DNA from: an uncultured Akkermansia sp.
GTDB lineage: Bacteria > Verrucomicrobiota > Verrucomicrobiia > Verrucomicrobiales > Akkermansiaceae
DNA length: 64,000 nucleotides
Reading direction: 5' to 3'
Assembly: GCA_900548895.1 (NCBI GenBank)
Contig: URLZ01000006.1
Coordinates: 1 to 64,000 of the forward strand
Every line of letters starts with the position of its first letter. Position 1 is the stretch's first letter. Under the pieces are notes generated by a model. It saw only the letters and a program-made list of their open reading frames with translations, ran no database searches and was not told the origin of the DNA. The translations under genes and the position numbers were made by a program. Positions 31,128-39,022 of the stretch are shown here, in pieces.

Positions 31128-31916
31128 TCAGATGCAGCAGATGGCGACGATGGCGGCGACGAGGCCTACGCCGCTGGCGGTCCACCCGACGATTTGCATG
31201 GTTTCGCTGCGGGTGTTGATGGTTTTGTCGTTCGGGGTGACGTAGATGACGTCGTTTTGCTGCAGGTAGTAGTAGGGGGATTCGGTGATGTTGGTGCGGC
31301 GGAGGTCGAGTTTGGCCATTTCTCGCTTGCCGTTCTTTTCGCGGATGATGGTGATGTCGCGGTTGCCGTCGATGGTGAGGTCTCCGGCTTTGGCGAGGGC
31401 TTCAAAGATGGTGATGCGCTCGCCGTCTACGCTGTAGACGCCGGGGGAGGATACTTCGCCGAGGACGGAGAATTTGAAGTTGATGATGCGGACGTTGACG
31501 GCGGCGTCTTTGATGTAGTCGTCGCTGCGCAGGCGGTTGGCGATTTCTTTGCCGAGGGCGGAGCAGGTTTTGCCGGCGGCGTGGATGGTGCCGATGACGG
31601 GCAGGACGATGTTGCCGTTGGCGTCAACGAGGTAGCCTTTCTGTTGGCGGTTGGTGCTGTTGGTGCCGGAGTCGCCCATTTCGGTGATGGTGAAGGGGAC
31701 GACGAGTTCGGGCTGTTTGCTGCTGACGGTGATGGAGAGTTCGTCGTTTTTCTGGATGGTGGTCTGGTAGCTCTGAAGCTGCTCGGCGGTGACGCCGTAC
31801 TGGGCGTCGCGCAGGTAGACGACTTCTTCGGAACTGACGCAGGAGTTGAGTCCGGTGAGGAGCAGGGCGGCTGTGCCGATGAGGGCGGCCCGGCGGAGCT
31901 GTGTGTTGGGTTTCAT
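31128..31916 (-). CDS. Polysaccharide export outer-membrane lipoprotein, Wza-like
   Basis: 262 residues. Signal peptide with lipobox (TGLNSC, Cys about residue 26). The SLBB/Poly_export region begins at about residue 50 (QKNDELSITVSSKQPELVVPF) and includes GYLVDANGNIVLPVIGTIHAAGKT and LGEVSSPGVYSVDGERITIFEALAKAGDLT. A C-terminal hydrophobic segment (VGWTASGVGLVAAIVAICCI) may span the outer membrane or anchor the protein. It forms the export channel with the Wzc-like protein. It is the first full gene of the locus; no promoter is visible in the 75 nt before it, so it is probably read from the promoter at 32214. Confidence 0.93.
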   Translation of the reverse strand: MKPNTQLRRAALIGTAALLLTGLNSCVSSEEVVYLRDAQYGVTAEQLQSYQTTIQKNDELSITVSSKQPELVVPFTITEMGDSGTNSTNRQQKGYLVDANGNIVLPVIGTIHAAGKTCSALGKEIANRLRSDDYIKDAAVNVRIINFKFSVLGEVSSPGVYSVDGERITIFEALAKAGDLTIDGNRDITIIREKNGKREMAKLDLRRTNITESPYYYLQQNDVIYVTPNDKTINTRSETMQIVGWTASGVGLVAAIVAICCI

Positions 31917-31991
31917 ATGGGGGGTGCGGTTAGTGAAAAGGGTGGCGATTTTGCACTGCCGAGAGCGGGGTGTTGAGGGCTTTGCAGGGTG

Positions 31992-32120
31992 TCACTGAAG
32001 CACCTCCGTGTATATCTGGTAGGCGACTTCATCAGGGCTGAAGCAGGAGTTGAGTCCGGTGGGGAGCAGGGCGGCAGTGCCGATGAGGGCGGCCCTGCGG
32101 ATCTGCGTGTTGGGTTTCAT
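31992..32120 (-). pseudogene. Truncated duplicate of the wza-like gene, encoding a 42-residue lipoprotein-like peptide
   Basis: An ATG at 32120 opens a 42-codon frame ending in TGA at 31992. Its first 26 residues nearly repeat the signal peptide of the Wza-like protein (MKPNTQIRRAALIGTAALL, then TGLNSC), including the lipobox, followed by FSPDEVAYQIYTEVLQ. At DNA level the match also covers about 30 nt upstream of the ATG. The frame lies between the main promoter and the real gene, so it should be transcribed with it. It may be a duplication scar, or a short leader or secreted lipopeptide; the intact frame and lipobox leave this open. Confidence 0.8.
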
Positions 32121-32213
32121 ATGAGGGATGCGGTTAGCTAAAAGGGGTGGTTGTTTCGATACCGTGGCTGGGGGGTGTTGGGCGCTTGGCGGTGTATCGC
32201 AGAAGCGCTGCTA

Positions 32214-32242
32214 TATATAGCAGCCCTAGCGCCACATGTCAA
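32214..32242 (-). promoter_or_regulatory. Main promoter of the polysaccharide operon
   Basis: Minus strand TTGACA (32242-32237), exactly 17-nt spacer, TATATA (32219-32214): near-consensus sigma-70 boxes. Transcription would start near 32207, 87 nt before the small duplicated lipoprotein frame and about 290 nt before the Wza-like gene. Confidence 0.8.
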
Positions 32243-32693
32243 GCTGTTGTGGTCTATAAAATATAAATTATTGCAGAGATTTTTTGACTCCTTGCCCCTC
32301 CTATAGGAGGTGGAGCTTGGGGATGTCGCAGCTTTTTGTTGCCTGGTGTTTCGTCTAATAGTTTGATTTTTGTACGCTATTTCCTAGTTTGGAATAGTGA
32401 CGTCCGATCGATGAACGGCACTTGTTTTGTGGTTCTCGAGCTCTTTTGATTGATGAAGGAGGGTTGTTCTAACTAATTGTTGTTTATGTTTGGATAAGTT
32501 GGTTGATAATGTATCAAAATAGTTATAATTATAGGCTTGGCGACTGGGTCCTCGGCTCGCCATCCGAGCGCAGTGCTCGGTTGCTCCCGGATGCATCCTC
32601 CGGGAACGGAGCAGTCCGCCGGGATAGGCCTCAGCTCGATCGTTTGTTCGATGGGCTCTGGTTCCTGCTCCTCTCATGACGCGCCTAGTATAC
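32243..32693. other. Gene-free upstream region of the polysaccharide operon
   Basis: About 450 nt upstream of the main promoter, partly A+T-rich (32440-32540). It contains the perfect palindrome CCTCCTATAGGAGG (32297-32310) and a hairpin TCCCGGA (32585-32591) with TCCGGGA (32599-32605). A minus-strand TATAAT stands at 32533-32528, but without a good -35. A 104-codon minus-strand frame (32384-32698) has no recognisable motif and is not called. Confidence 0.5.
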
Positions 32694-32707
32694 TGCATTG
32701 AGAATGC
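32694..32707 (+). repeat. Inverted box, left copy (dyad TGCATT-GAG-AATGCA)
   Basis: TGCATTGAGAATGC, extended to TGCATTGAGAATGCA at 32694-32708, itself a dyad with 6-bp arms. Its exact reverse complement occurs at 32908-32921, 200 bp away, at the start of the recombinase gene. It may be a recombination half of an invertible segment or an operator site. Confidence 0.7.
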
Positions 32708-32907
32708 ATATATCGGTCATACACCAGAGACCCTCTCTACCTCACCCGCAGACACAAACAAGTCCCCCGATTGCATTTGACCTAAAGTTTTGGAGAAAAA
32801 CGCAAGCCCGAACTGCATACAAACGACACCATATAAAGGTCAAACCCAGATTCTCACCAACACTCTAGCAAGAAATAAATATGTTTTAACGAAAAAAAGC
32901 TTGCACA

Positions 32908-32921
32908 GCATTCTCAATGCA
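32908..32921 (-). repeat. Inverted box, right copy, overlapping the recombinase start
   Basis: GCATTCTCAATGCA, the perfect 14-bp inverted counterpart of 32694-32707. The first ATG of the recombinase frame (32917) lies inside it. The 200 bp between the boxes are A+T-rich and hold no gene. Confidence 0.7.
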
Positions 32922-34023
32922 TACGACGTGTAGGATGATGAGCAGGATGTCTGAAGTTAAACTTGTGCAGAAATTGTTGGGTGAACTTCCTCTGGATGTT
33001 TGTGACGTTGCCCGCTTGGTGCTGGAGTCTGTCGAGGAGCTGGGGCAGAGGGCTCATGGCTTGTCGCGGGCAGAGCTCATGCAGTTATTGCGGCGTGCCA
33101 TGCGCCTCGGGGCCGAGGAGCTGCTGCGGTCAGAGCATACGGTGTCGCTGGCGGAGGCGTCTTGGGCTAGCGTGGAGGCTCGCGAATCGTTGCGGCCGAG
33201 TTCGCGTCGGGATTTGCGGCATTTTGTGCGGCGGATTCTGCGTGTGGAGGGGGCTGCGGAGTTGCAGCTGCGCCGGATGTCGACGGCGCAGTGTCGCCGC
33301 ATTCTGGAGGCTGCGTTTGGGCGGAGCCGCAGCAGTTATGTGAAGGGACGGGTGATTCTGCACGGTATTTTTGCCTACGGAATTAGGCGCGGGTGGTGTG
33401 ACCGAAATCCGGTGGCTTGTGTGGAGGTGCCGGCGGTGCGCGAGCGCCCGATTGATCCGTTGCGTTCGGATGAGGTGGCCCGGCTGCGCGGGGTTTGTGA
33501 GCATGAGCCGTTTCGTGCGATGCGCTTTTCGCTGCATTTGCTGCTGTATTGCGGTATTCGCCCGACGGAGGTGCAGAGGCTTCAGCAGCGGGATGTTTTC
33601 TGGGAGGATGGGCTTGTTGTGATTCGCCCGCAGACGAGCAAGACGGGCGGGGGGCGTGCGGTGCCGCTGCGCGGGGCCTCTGTGCTGCGGCGCGAGGAGT
33701 GTGTGATTCCTCGCAACTGGCAGCGCCGCTGGCGGGCGCTGAGGCGAGCGGCGGGTTTTACGCGCTGGGCGCCGGATGTTTGTCGCCATACGTTTGCGAG
33801 TTACCATGCGGCGTATTTCCGCGATTTGGGCCGGTTGCAGCTGGAGATGGGGCACCGCGACAGTTCGCTGCTGCGCTGCCGTTACGTGACGCCTGTGCTA
33901 CAGCGCGAGGCGGCTTCATTCTGGGCGCTGCCACTCCCGGATGGTGCCCCGCTGCGGCCGGCAATCCCGGGGCTCTCATGTGAGTCTTGTGGGGATGGGC
34001 GGCGGGGGGACGGCTCAGGGTGA
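32917..34023 (+). CDS. Tyrosine recombinase (phage-integrase family)
   Basis: Up to 368 residues; starts at 32917, 32935 or 32947 are all possible and none has a clear ribosome site. The C-terminal catalytic domain shows the first Arg in CGIRPTEV, a Lys in QTSKTGGGRAVPL, the second Arg in DVCRHTFAS (the usual preceding His position is Asp), the His in MGHRDSSLL and the Tyr in RCRYV, so the catalytic set is essentially complete. The N-terminal half resembles a SAM-like core-binding domain. It is divergent from the polysaccharide operon and next to paired inverted boxes, so it could invert that segment. Alternatives are an integrase remnant or a Xer-like housekeeping enzyme. Confidence 0.85.
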   Translation: MHTTCRMMSRMSEVKLVQKLLGELPLDVCDVARLVLESVEELGQRAHGLSRAELMQLLRRAMRLGAEELLRSEHTVSLAEASWASVEARESLRPSSRRDLRHFVRRILRVEGAAELQLRRMSTAQCRRILEAAFGRSRSSYVKGRVILHGIFAYGIRRGWCDRNPVACVEVPAVRERPIDPLRSDEVARLRGVCEHEPFRAMRFSLHLLLYCGIRPTEVQRLQQRDVFWEDGLVVIRPQTSKTGGGRAVPLRGASVLRREECVIPRNWQRRWRALRRAAGFTRWAPDVCRHTFASYHAAYFRDLGRLQLEMGHRDSSLLRCRYVTPVLQREAASFWALPLPDGAPLRPAIPGLSCESCGDGRRGDGSG

Positions 34024-34084
34024 TGGCGGGCGGGCGGAGGGCTACCGCTGGTGCGGTCTGTGTTGGACCTCGATGCGCGAGGTG

Positions 34085-34834
34085 TCAGAGTGTGTCGATG
34101 TCGCCTTCGCTGCGCTGGTTTCCGGCTTGAGCGAGGGCGCTGAAGGCGTTGAGCATTTTGACGGGGCTTTTCATGCCGGGGGCGATTTCGATGCCGCTGT
34201 TGAGGTCGAGGCCGTCGGGGTGGCAGTGGCGGAGGATGCCGGGGATGTTTTCGGCTTTGATGCCGCCGGCGAGGATCCAGGGGTGGGGGAAGTGCAGGGT
34301 GTCGAGCTGATCGAGGTTCAGGGTGTGCCCGGTGCCGCCTTGGCCGCGCCGCCCGCTGTCGAGCAGGTAGTAGGCGCAGTGGGGGGCCCAGGTGTCGATG
34401 TCCTGTTGCAGTTCGTCGAGGCTGCTGTATTGGGCCGGCCAGAGGACGCGTATGACGCGCTCGGGGCCGATGGCGTCGGCGTCGGCGGTGCTTTGGTTGC
34501 CGTGCAGCTGGGCGTAGTCGAGCCTGGCTTCTTTCATGGTGCGCAGGATGCTTTCGCTTCCCTGGCGGACGAAGACGCCGACGCGCTCCATATCGGCGCT
34601 GGCGATGCCGGCGGCGCGCTCAGGGGTGATGCTGCGGGGGCTTTGCCGATGGAAGACGAAGCCGATGAAGCGGGCTCCGCAGGCGGCGGCGCAGTCGATG
34701 CTGGTGGCGTGGGTTTGGCCGCAGGCTTTGATGAAGGGGGTGCTGGTTGCAGCGGTGCGGAGGTTGGGGATATTGGTGTTATCCGGGGCTTTGGCGGGGG
34801 TGTTCGTTATGGGGTGGGTTGTGTTGTTCTGCAT
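34085..34834 (-). CDS. trpF: Phosphoribosylanthranilate isomerase
   Basis: 249 residues. Converts N-(5'-phosphoribosyl)anthranilate to the carboxyphenylamino-deoxyribulose phosphate in tryptophan synthesis. Motifs: FIKACG (catalytic Cys), FIGFVFHRQSPRSI, LLDSGRRGQGGTG with the catalytic Asp, and the phosphate-binding LAGGI and GLDLNSGIEIAPGMKS. About 32 extra residues precede the barrel, rich in Asn, Thr and Pro; a later start is possible but no internal Met lies before the barrel. It is the last trp gene in the window; trpB and trpA are not here. It converges with the recombinase gene. Confidence 0.93.
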   Translation of the reverse strand: MQNNTTHPITNTPAKAPDNTNIPNLRTAATSTPFIKACGQTHATSIDCAAACGARFIGFVFHRQSPRSITPERAAGIASADMERVGVFVRQGSESILRTMKEARLDYAQLHGNQSTADADAIGPERVIRVLWPAQYSSLDELQQDIDTWAPHCAYYLLDSGRRGQGGTGHTLNLDQLDTLHFPHPWILAGGIKAENIPGILRHCHPDGLDLNSGIEIAPGMKSPVKMLNAFSALAQAGNQRSEGDIDTL

Positions 34835-34940
34835 GGCGGGGAGGGGATATGATGATGTTATTGACGGGGCGTTGCTCGGCTTGTGCGCAGGTCGGCCAAG
34901 GGCTCCGGTGGCCGTTGGGTTCGGCGGAGGGCAGTGGGGC

Positions 34941-35735
34941 TTATGGGTGAAGGAGTTGGCGGAGGGTGTTCTGCGGGTCGGGGGTTTGCATGAGGGCGGT
35001 ACCGATGAGGGCGGCTTGGTAGCCGGCGTTTGCTGCGTCGCGGATGTGTTCGGGGCGGCTCATGGCGCTGGCGGCGATCCAGCATTCGCCGGGAAGGCGA
35101 CGGCCGGCGAGGCTGAGGCCGGCGCGGCGGTCGGTGGCGAAGGTTTCGAGGTTGCGGGCGTTGACTTGGATGATGCGGGCTCCTGAGGCTCGCGCGATGT
35201 CGAGTTCGGCTTCGCTGAAGATTTCGACGACGGCGTGTAGTCCGCGGCTTTCGGCCAGTTCCCGCAGGTCTCGCAGTTGGCTGATGCCGGGCGTGAGGGC
35301 GACGATGAGCAGCAGGGCTGAGGCGGGGGTGGCGAAGCTTTGCCGCACTTGGAGTTCGTCGAAGATGAAGTCTTTGCGCAGCAGGGGGAGGCCGGGGGCT
35401 GCGGCTGCGGCGGCGCTGAGGTCGGCGGTGTTGCCGCGGAAGTACTGCTGCTCGGTGAGGACGCTCATGCAGGCGGCGCCTCCGGCACTGTATTGCCGGG
35501 CGGCTTGCCGGGGGCTGCGCTCGGCGTTGATGATGCCGGCGGAGGGTGAGGCTCGTTTGTATTCGGCGATGATGTGCAGGGGGGCGCCGTTGGTGAGCGG
35601 GGCGGTGAGGGTGCTCAGGAAGTCGGGGCGCTTGCCGCCGGGGAAGGCTGCGCTTTCGTCGAGGGGCTCGGGTATGTGCTGCCGCAAGGCGCACAGTTCG
35701 TTTTGTTTGGCGTGGATGAAGCGTTGGAGGTTCAT
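34941..35735 (-). CDS. trpC: Indole-3-glycerol-phosphate synthase
   Basis: 264 residues, beta/alpha barrel enzyme that closes the indole ring. Seen: AEYKRASPSAG (conserved Glu, Lys and SPS), LLRKDFIFDE (catalytic Lys), VVEIFSEAEL (catalytic Glu), VNARNLETF and the phosphate site AALIGTALM. The usual ESG motif before the last strands reads ASAM (about 35065-35090), so a conserved Glu is replaced by Ala; activity may be altered. The ATG overlaps the trpGD stop by 4 nt, giving coupled translation. Confidence 0.93.
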   Translation of the reverse strand: MNLQRFIHAKQNELCALRQHIPEPLDESAAFPGGKRPDFLSTLTAPLTNGAPLHIIAEYKRASPSAGIINAERSPRQAARQYSAGGAACMSVLTEQQYFRGNTADLSAAAAAAPGLPLLRKDFIFDELQVRQSFATPASALLLIVALTPGISQLRDLRELAESRGLHAVVEIFSEAELDIARASGARIIQVNARNLETFATDRRAGLSLAGRRLPGECWIAASAMSRPEHIRDAANAGYQAALIGTALMQTPDPQNTLRQLLHP

Positions 35736-37318
35736 GATTGTTTCCAGTTGGCGATGACGTGCAGGCCGATGCCTTCTGCGAGGGCGCGGCGGGCGCGCTG
35801 AACGCAGATGTGGCGATCTGTTTCGGGTTCAAAGATGCTGATGCAGAGGGCGACGTTGAGGGCGACCATTTCGCTCATGGCGCGCGGGCCTTTGCCGGCG
35901 AGGATGTCGAGCAGGACTTGCCGGGCTTCTTCGGGTGTTTCGATGCGCAGTTCGTCTTCGCCGGCGGGCGGGGTGAAGCCGAGGGCTTCGGGGTCGATTT
36001 CCATGGGTTCGACGATGCCGTTGGTGACGGAGCAGGCGGTGGCGGGGCCGAAGGTGGTGGCTTCGTCGTAGCCGCCGGCGCCGCAGAGGACGATGGCTCG
36101 TTTGTAGCCGCCGCGCGCGAGGACGTCGGCGATGACGGGGACGAGTTCCGGTTTGGCGACGCCGAGCATCATGTGGGTGGGGCGGCTGGGGTTGATCAGC
36201 GGGCCGAGGAGGTTGAAGAGGGTGCGTACGCCGAGTTCTTGGCGGATGGAGGCGATGTTTTTGAAGCAGGGGTGGAACTGCGGGGCGAATTGGAAGGCGA
36301 AGCCGCAGCGGCGTACGGAGGCGCGGATGCCGTCGGCGTCTTGCGCCAGCGGGTAGCCGAGGGCTTCGAGGACGTCGGCGGCGCCGGAGCTGGAGGAGAC
36401 GGCTCGGTTGCCGTGTTTGACGACTTGGTAGCCGAGGGCGGCCATGACGATGGCGCTGGCGGTGGAGCAGTTGAAGCTCTTTTTGCCGTCGCCGCCGGTG
36501 CCGACGATGTCGACGTAGTCGCCTTTGATGCCGTTGACGGGTTTGGAGCGTTCGAGGGCGCAGCGGACGGCGGAGGCGATTTCGGTGGCGCTTTCGCCTT
36601 TGGCGCGAAGGGTCAGCAGGAAGGCGCCGGCTTGGGCCGGGGTCATTCGTCCGTCCATGAGGGCGGCGAAGGACTGGTCGGCCTGTTCTTCGCTGAGGTT
36701 GTTGCCGTCGGCCAGGGTGTCGAGGATGGAGGCGATGGTCATGCCTCGCAGGATGGCTTTCGGGAAGTTTTCGATGATGCGCAGGCCGTCGGGGGTGAGT
36801 ACGGATTCGGGGTGATATTGCACGCCGACCCAGGGGCGGTCTTTGTAGCGCATGCTCATGACTTCGCCGTCTTCGTCGCGCGCGGTGACTTCGATGAGGG
36901 GGTGGTCATCGGGGCATTTGACGACGAGGGAGTGGTAGCGCCCGACGGTCATGGGGCTGGCGATGCCGCGATAGAGGCCGGTGCCGCTGTGCTCGATGCG
37001 GCTGGTTTTGCCGTGCATGACGCGCGGCCCGCGCACGACGGGGCATCCGGCGTGCGCGCCGAGGCACTGGTGGCCGAGGCAGATGCCCAGCACGGGGATG
37101 TGGTGGGGGAGGCGCTTGAGGAACTCAAGGCAGTAGCCGGCGTTTTCCGGGTTGCTGGGTCCAGGGGAGAGGATGACGCTTTCGAGCTCGGGCGAGGTGG
37201 CCAGTTCGAGGACTTTGGGGTTGTCGTTGGTCAGCACGAGCGGGGTGCGCCCGGTCTGCATGAGGTATTGGATGATGTTGTAGGAGAAGGAGTCGTAGTT
37301 ATCAATGAAGAGGATCAT
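35732..37318 (-). CDS. trpGD: Fused anthranilate synthase glutaminase and anthranilate phosphoribosyltransferase
   Basis: 528 residues. Residues 1 to about 190 are the TrpG glutamine amidotransferase (NYDSFSYNI, SPGPSNPENAG, nucleophile in GICLGHQ, catalytic HPES). Residues about 195-528 are TrpD (VGTGGDGKKSFNCST, VKHGNRAVSSSSGAADVLEALG, RTLFNLLGPLINP). It supplies ammonia to TrpE and then attaches phosphoribose to anthranilate. The fusion order is the same as in enteric bacteria. It follows trpE after 21 nt. Confidence 0.96.
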   Translation of the reverse strand: MILFIDNYDSFSYNIIQYLMQTGRTPLVLTNDNPKVLELATSPELESVILSPGPSNPENAGYCLEFLKRLPHHIPVLGICLGHQCLGAHAGCPVVRGPRVMHGKTSRIEHSGTGLYRGIASPMTVGRYHSLVVKCPDDHPLIEVTARDEDGEVMSMRYKDRPWVGVQYHPESVLTPDGLRIIENFPKAILRGMTIASILDTLADGNNLSEEQADQSFAALMDGRMTPAQAGAFLLTLRAKGESATEIASAVRCALERSKPVNGIKGDYVDIVGTGGDGKKSFNCSTASAIVMAALGYQVVKHGNRAVSSSSGAADVLEALGYPLAQDADGIRASVRRCGFAFQFAPQFHPCFKNIASIRQELGVRTLFNLLGPLINPSRPTHMMLGVAKPELVPVIADVLARGGYKRAIVLCGAGGYDEATTFGPATACSVTNGIVEPMEIDPEALGFTPPAGEDELRIETPEEARQVLLDILAGKGPRAMSEMVALNVALCISIFEPETDRHICVQRARRALAEGIGLHVIANWKQS

Positions 37319-37339
37319 GACTTGAGGACGGGTTGGGGG

Positions 37340-38737
37340 TTAGTCCTGAGCGGTGAGGACGGCATCGATGATGCGTCCTTTGTTGCGGCATTCGGCCCAT
37401 TCGTGGTCGGGCTGTGAGTCGTAGACGAGGCCGGCGCCGGTCTGCCAGTTGAGTTTGCCGTCGCGCAGCCACATGGAGCGGATGGTGATGCCGGTGTCGA
37501 GGTGCACGGCGTCGTGGTCGAGGCCCATCCAGCCGATGCAGCCGGCGTAGGGGCCGCGCGGGACTTGCTCGAGGCCGTGGATGATTTCCATGGCGCGCAC
37601 TTTGGGCGCGCCGGAGACGGTGCCGGCCGGGAAGGTGGCGGCGAGCACGTCGAGGGCGTCGCGCCCGGGGGCGAGCTCGGCGGTGACGCGGCTGGTCATG
37701 TGCATGACGTGCGAGAAGCGCTCGATGTCCATGAGTCGGCGGACTTTGACGCTGCCGCCCTCGGCGATGCGGCCGAGGTCGTTGCGGCCGAGGTCGACGA
37801 GCATGACGTGCTCGGCGCGCTCTTTGGGGTCGCGCTGCATGTCGTCGGCGAGGGCTTCGTCTTCGGCGGCGTTGCGGCCGCGCTTGCGGGTGCCGGCGAT
37901 CGGGGCGAGCAGCAGGTGGCCGCCGGTGCACTGCACCATGACTTCGGGAGAGGCGCCGAAGAGTTCCAGATCGTTGAAGCGCATGTAGAACATGTAGGGC
38001 GAGGGGTTGAGGCTGCGCAGGCGGCGGTAGAGGGTGAAGGTGTCACCCTCAAAGGGAGCGCTGCCGCGCGAGGAGGCGACGACTTGGATGGCTTCGCCGT
38101 CGTGCAGAAGCTGGCGGACGGTTTCGACGCCTTTCTTGTAGGTCTCTTCGTCGGGGCAGTAGCTGACGGGGCCGATGCTGAAGGGGCGCGGGTGTGAGTT
38201 GCTCAGCGGCTCCATGTTCACGAGGTCGCGGTGCTCGCCGAGGCTGAGCTGGTAGAGGCGGTTATAGACGTGGTCGAAGACGAGGACGGTGGCGGCGAGC
38301 ACGAGGTGGCTCTCGGCGTCGGCGACGTTGAGGGTTTGGGCGAGCTTCGGCTGAAAGACGGTGGCCATTTCGTAGCCCCAGTAGCCGTAGAGAGCGCGGG
38401 TGATGGGGGCGAGCTCGGGCTCTTCGGGCTCGATGTGCAGCAGGTCGAGGGCTCGGCGCATGCCGTCCATGTAGGGCTGGCCGCTTAGTTCGCGGAGGGG
38501 GGCGAGGTCGTCACGGTGGGTTTTGACCTCGAGCTTGCCGCCGCGGCAGAGGAATTCGGCGAGGTAGTCGGTGGCGATGATGCTGTAGCGTCCCCATCGC
38601 CCGTCGACTTCTGCGCTTTCGAGGAGGATGGCCTCGGGGTTGCTGCGGCTCAGCTGCATGAAGAGTCGAATGGGTGTCTGCGTGTCGCCTTCGGCGAGGC
38701 GGCGGCACTGCTGGTGGAGGGTGATGGAGCTTGTCAT
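37340..38737 (-). CDS. trpE: Anthranilate synthase component I
   Basis: 465 residues. Makes anthranilate from chorismate with ammonia from TrpGD. The LLESAE motif near residue 36 belongs to the tryptophan feedback site. The catalytic half carries PIAGTRKRGRN, ERAEHVMLVDLGRNDLGR, FPAGTVSGAPKVRAMEII and the ending GAGLVYDSQPDHEWAE. It is the first structural gene of the trp operon, 37 nt after an intrinsic terminator that forms part of an attenuator. Regulation is thus likely at two levels: attenuation of transcription and feedback inhibition. Confidence 0.96.
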   Translation of the reverse strand: MTSSITLHQQCRRLAEGDTQTPIRLFMQLSRSNPEAILLESAEVDGRWGRYSIIATDYLAEFLCRGGKLEVKTHRDDLAPLRELSGQPYMDGMRRALDLLHIEPEEPELAPITRALYGYWGYEMATVFQPKLAQTLNVADAESHLVLAATVLVFDHVYNRLYQLSLGEHRDLVNMEPLSNSHPRPFSIGPVSYCPDEETYKKGVETVRQLLHDGEAIQVVASSRGSAPFEGDTFTLYRRLRSLNPSPYMFYMRFNDLELFGASPEVMVQCTGGHLLLAPIAGTRKRGRNAAEDEALADDMQRDPKERAEHVMLVDLGRNDLGRIAEGGSVKVRRLMDIERFSHVMHMTSRVTAELAPGRDALDVLAATFPAGTVSGAPKVRAMEIIHGLEQVPRGPYAGCIGWMGLDHDAVHLDTGITIRSMWLRDGKLNWQTGAGLVYDSQPDHEWAECRNKGRIIDAVLTAQD

Positions 38738-38773
38738 GGCTTGTGATGGTGATGGTGGTGACCCCGATCAATG

Positions 38774-38809
38774 AAAAAACCGTTCCGGCATATCGGGAAG
38801 CCAGAACGG
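38774..38809 (-). terminator. trp attenuator terminator
   Basis: On the minus strand CCGTTCTGGC (38809-38800) pairs with GCCGGAACGG (38789-38780), a 10-bp stem with one G-U pair and a 10-nt loop, followed directly by six T (38779-38774). It lies between the leader peptide and trpE. Confidence 0.88.
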
Positions 38810-38863
38810 TGTCATTGCTTTGCTGTGCTGTGTGCGTCGGTGTGACACACTGGGCGCTTCCCG
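38794..38863 (-). promoter_or_regulatory. trp antiterminator pairing
   Basis: CGGGAAGC (38863-38856, just after the leader-peptide stop) is complementary over 8 bp to GCTTCCCG (38801-38794) in the terminator loop and arm. This pairing would exclude the terminator. A competing small hairpin, CACCGGG with CCCAGTG (about 38867-38849), would keep the first segment closed when the leader is fully translated. Confidence 0.75.
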
Positions 38864-38868
38864 GTGAG

Positions 38869-38940
38869 TTAGATGAGGCGATACCAATACCAGCTCCGCG
38901 TTTGCGCAGGGAGCGGCTTGGTGGTCTCATTGTCAGTCAT
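38869..38940 (-). CDS. trpL: trp leader peptide with Trp-Tyr-Trp-Tyr
   Basis: A 23-residue frame (ATG at 38940, TAA at 38869) starting MTDNETTKPLPAQT and ending RSWYWYRLI. Two of its last seven residues are Trp, alternating with Tyr. It sits just after a promoter and before mutually exclusive hairpins, which is the layout of ribosome-mediated trp attenuation. Stalling at the Trp codons would leave the antiterminator segment free, while a ribosome at the stop codon would cover it and allow termination. Confidence 0.87.
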   Translation of the reverse strand: MTDNETTKPLPAQTRSWYWYRLI

Positions 38941-38958
38941 CGAAAACATCCGCGAGGC

Positions 38959-38986
38959 ATTATGCACGCTGCTCTCACTTTTGCAA
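38959..38986 (-). promoter_or_regulatory. trp operon promoter
   Basis: Minus strand TTGCAA (38986-38981), 16-nt spacer, CATAAT (38964-38959), preceded by TG in a TGCATAAT context. Transcription would start about 10 nt before the leader-peptide ATG, so the leader has a short 5' end. Confidence 0.65.
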
Positions 38987-39022
38987 GCAAAATTTCACGC
39001 CTTTGCGGATTTTTGCGGCGGG

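Noticed and set aside
32297-32310. Palindrome CCTCCTATAGGAGG as a transposon end or terminator
   Set aside because: A single 14-bp palindrome with no partner copy, transposase or T-run nearby.
32384-32698. 104-codon minus-strand frame starting inside the left inverted box
   Set aside because: No recognisable motif and mixed composition. It was considered as a product controlled by the boxes, but the evidence is only its start position.
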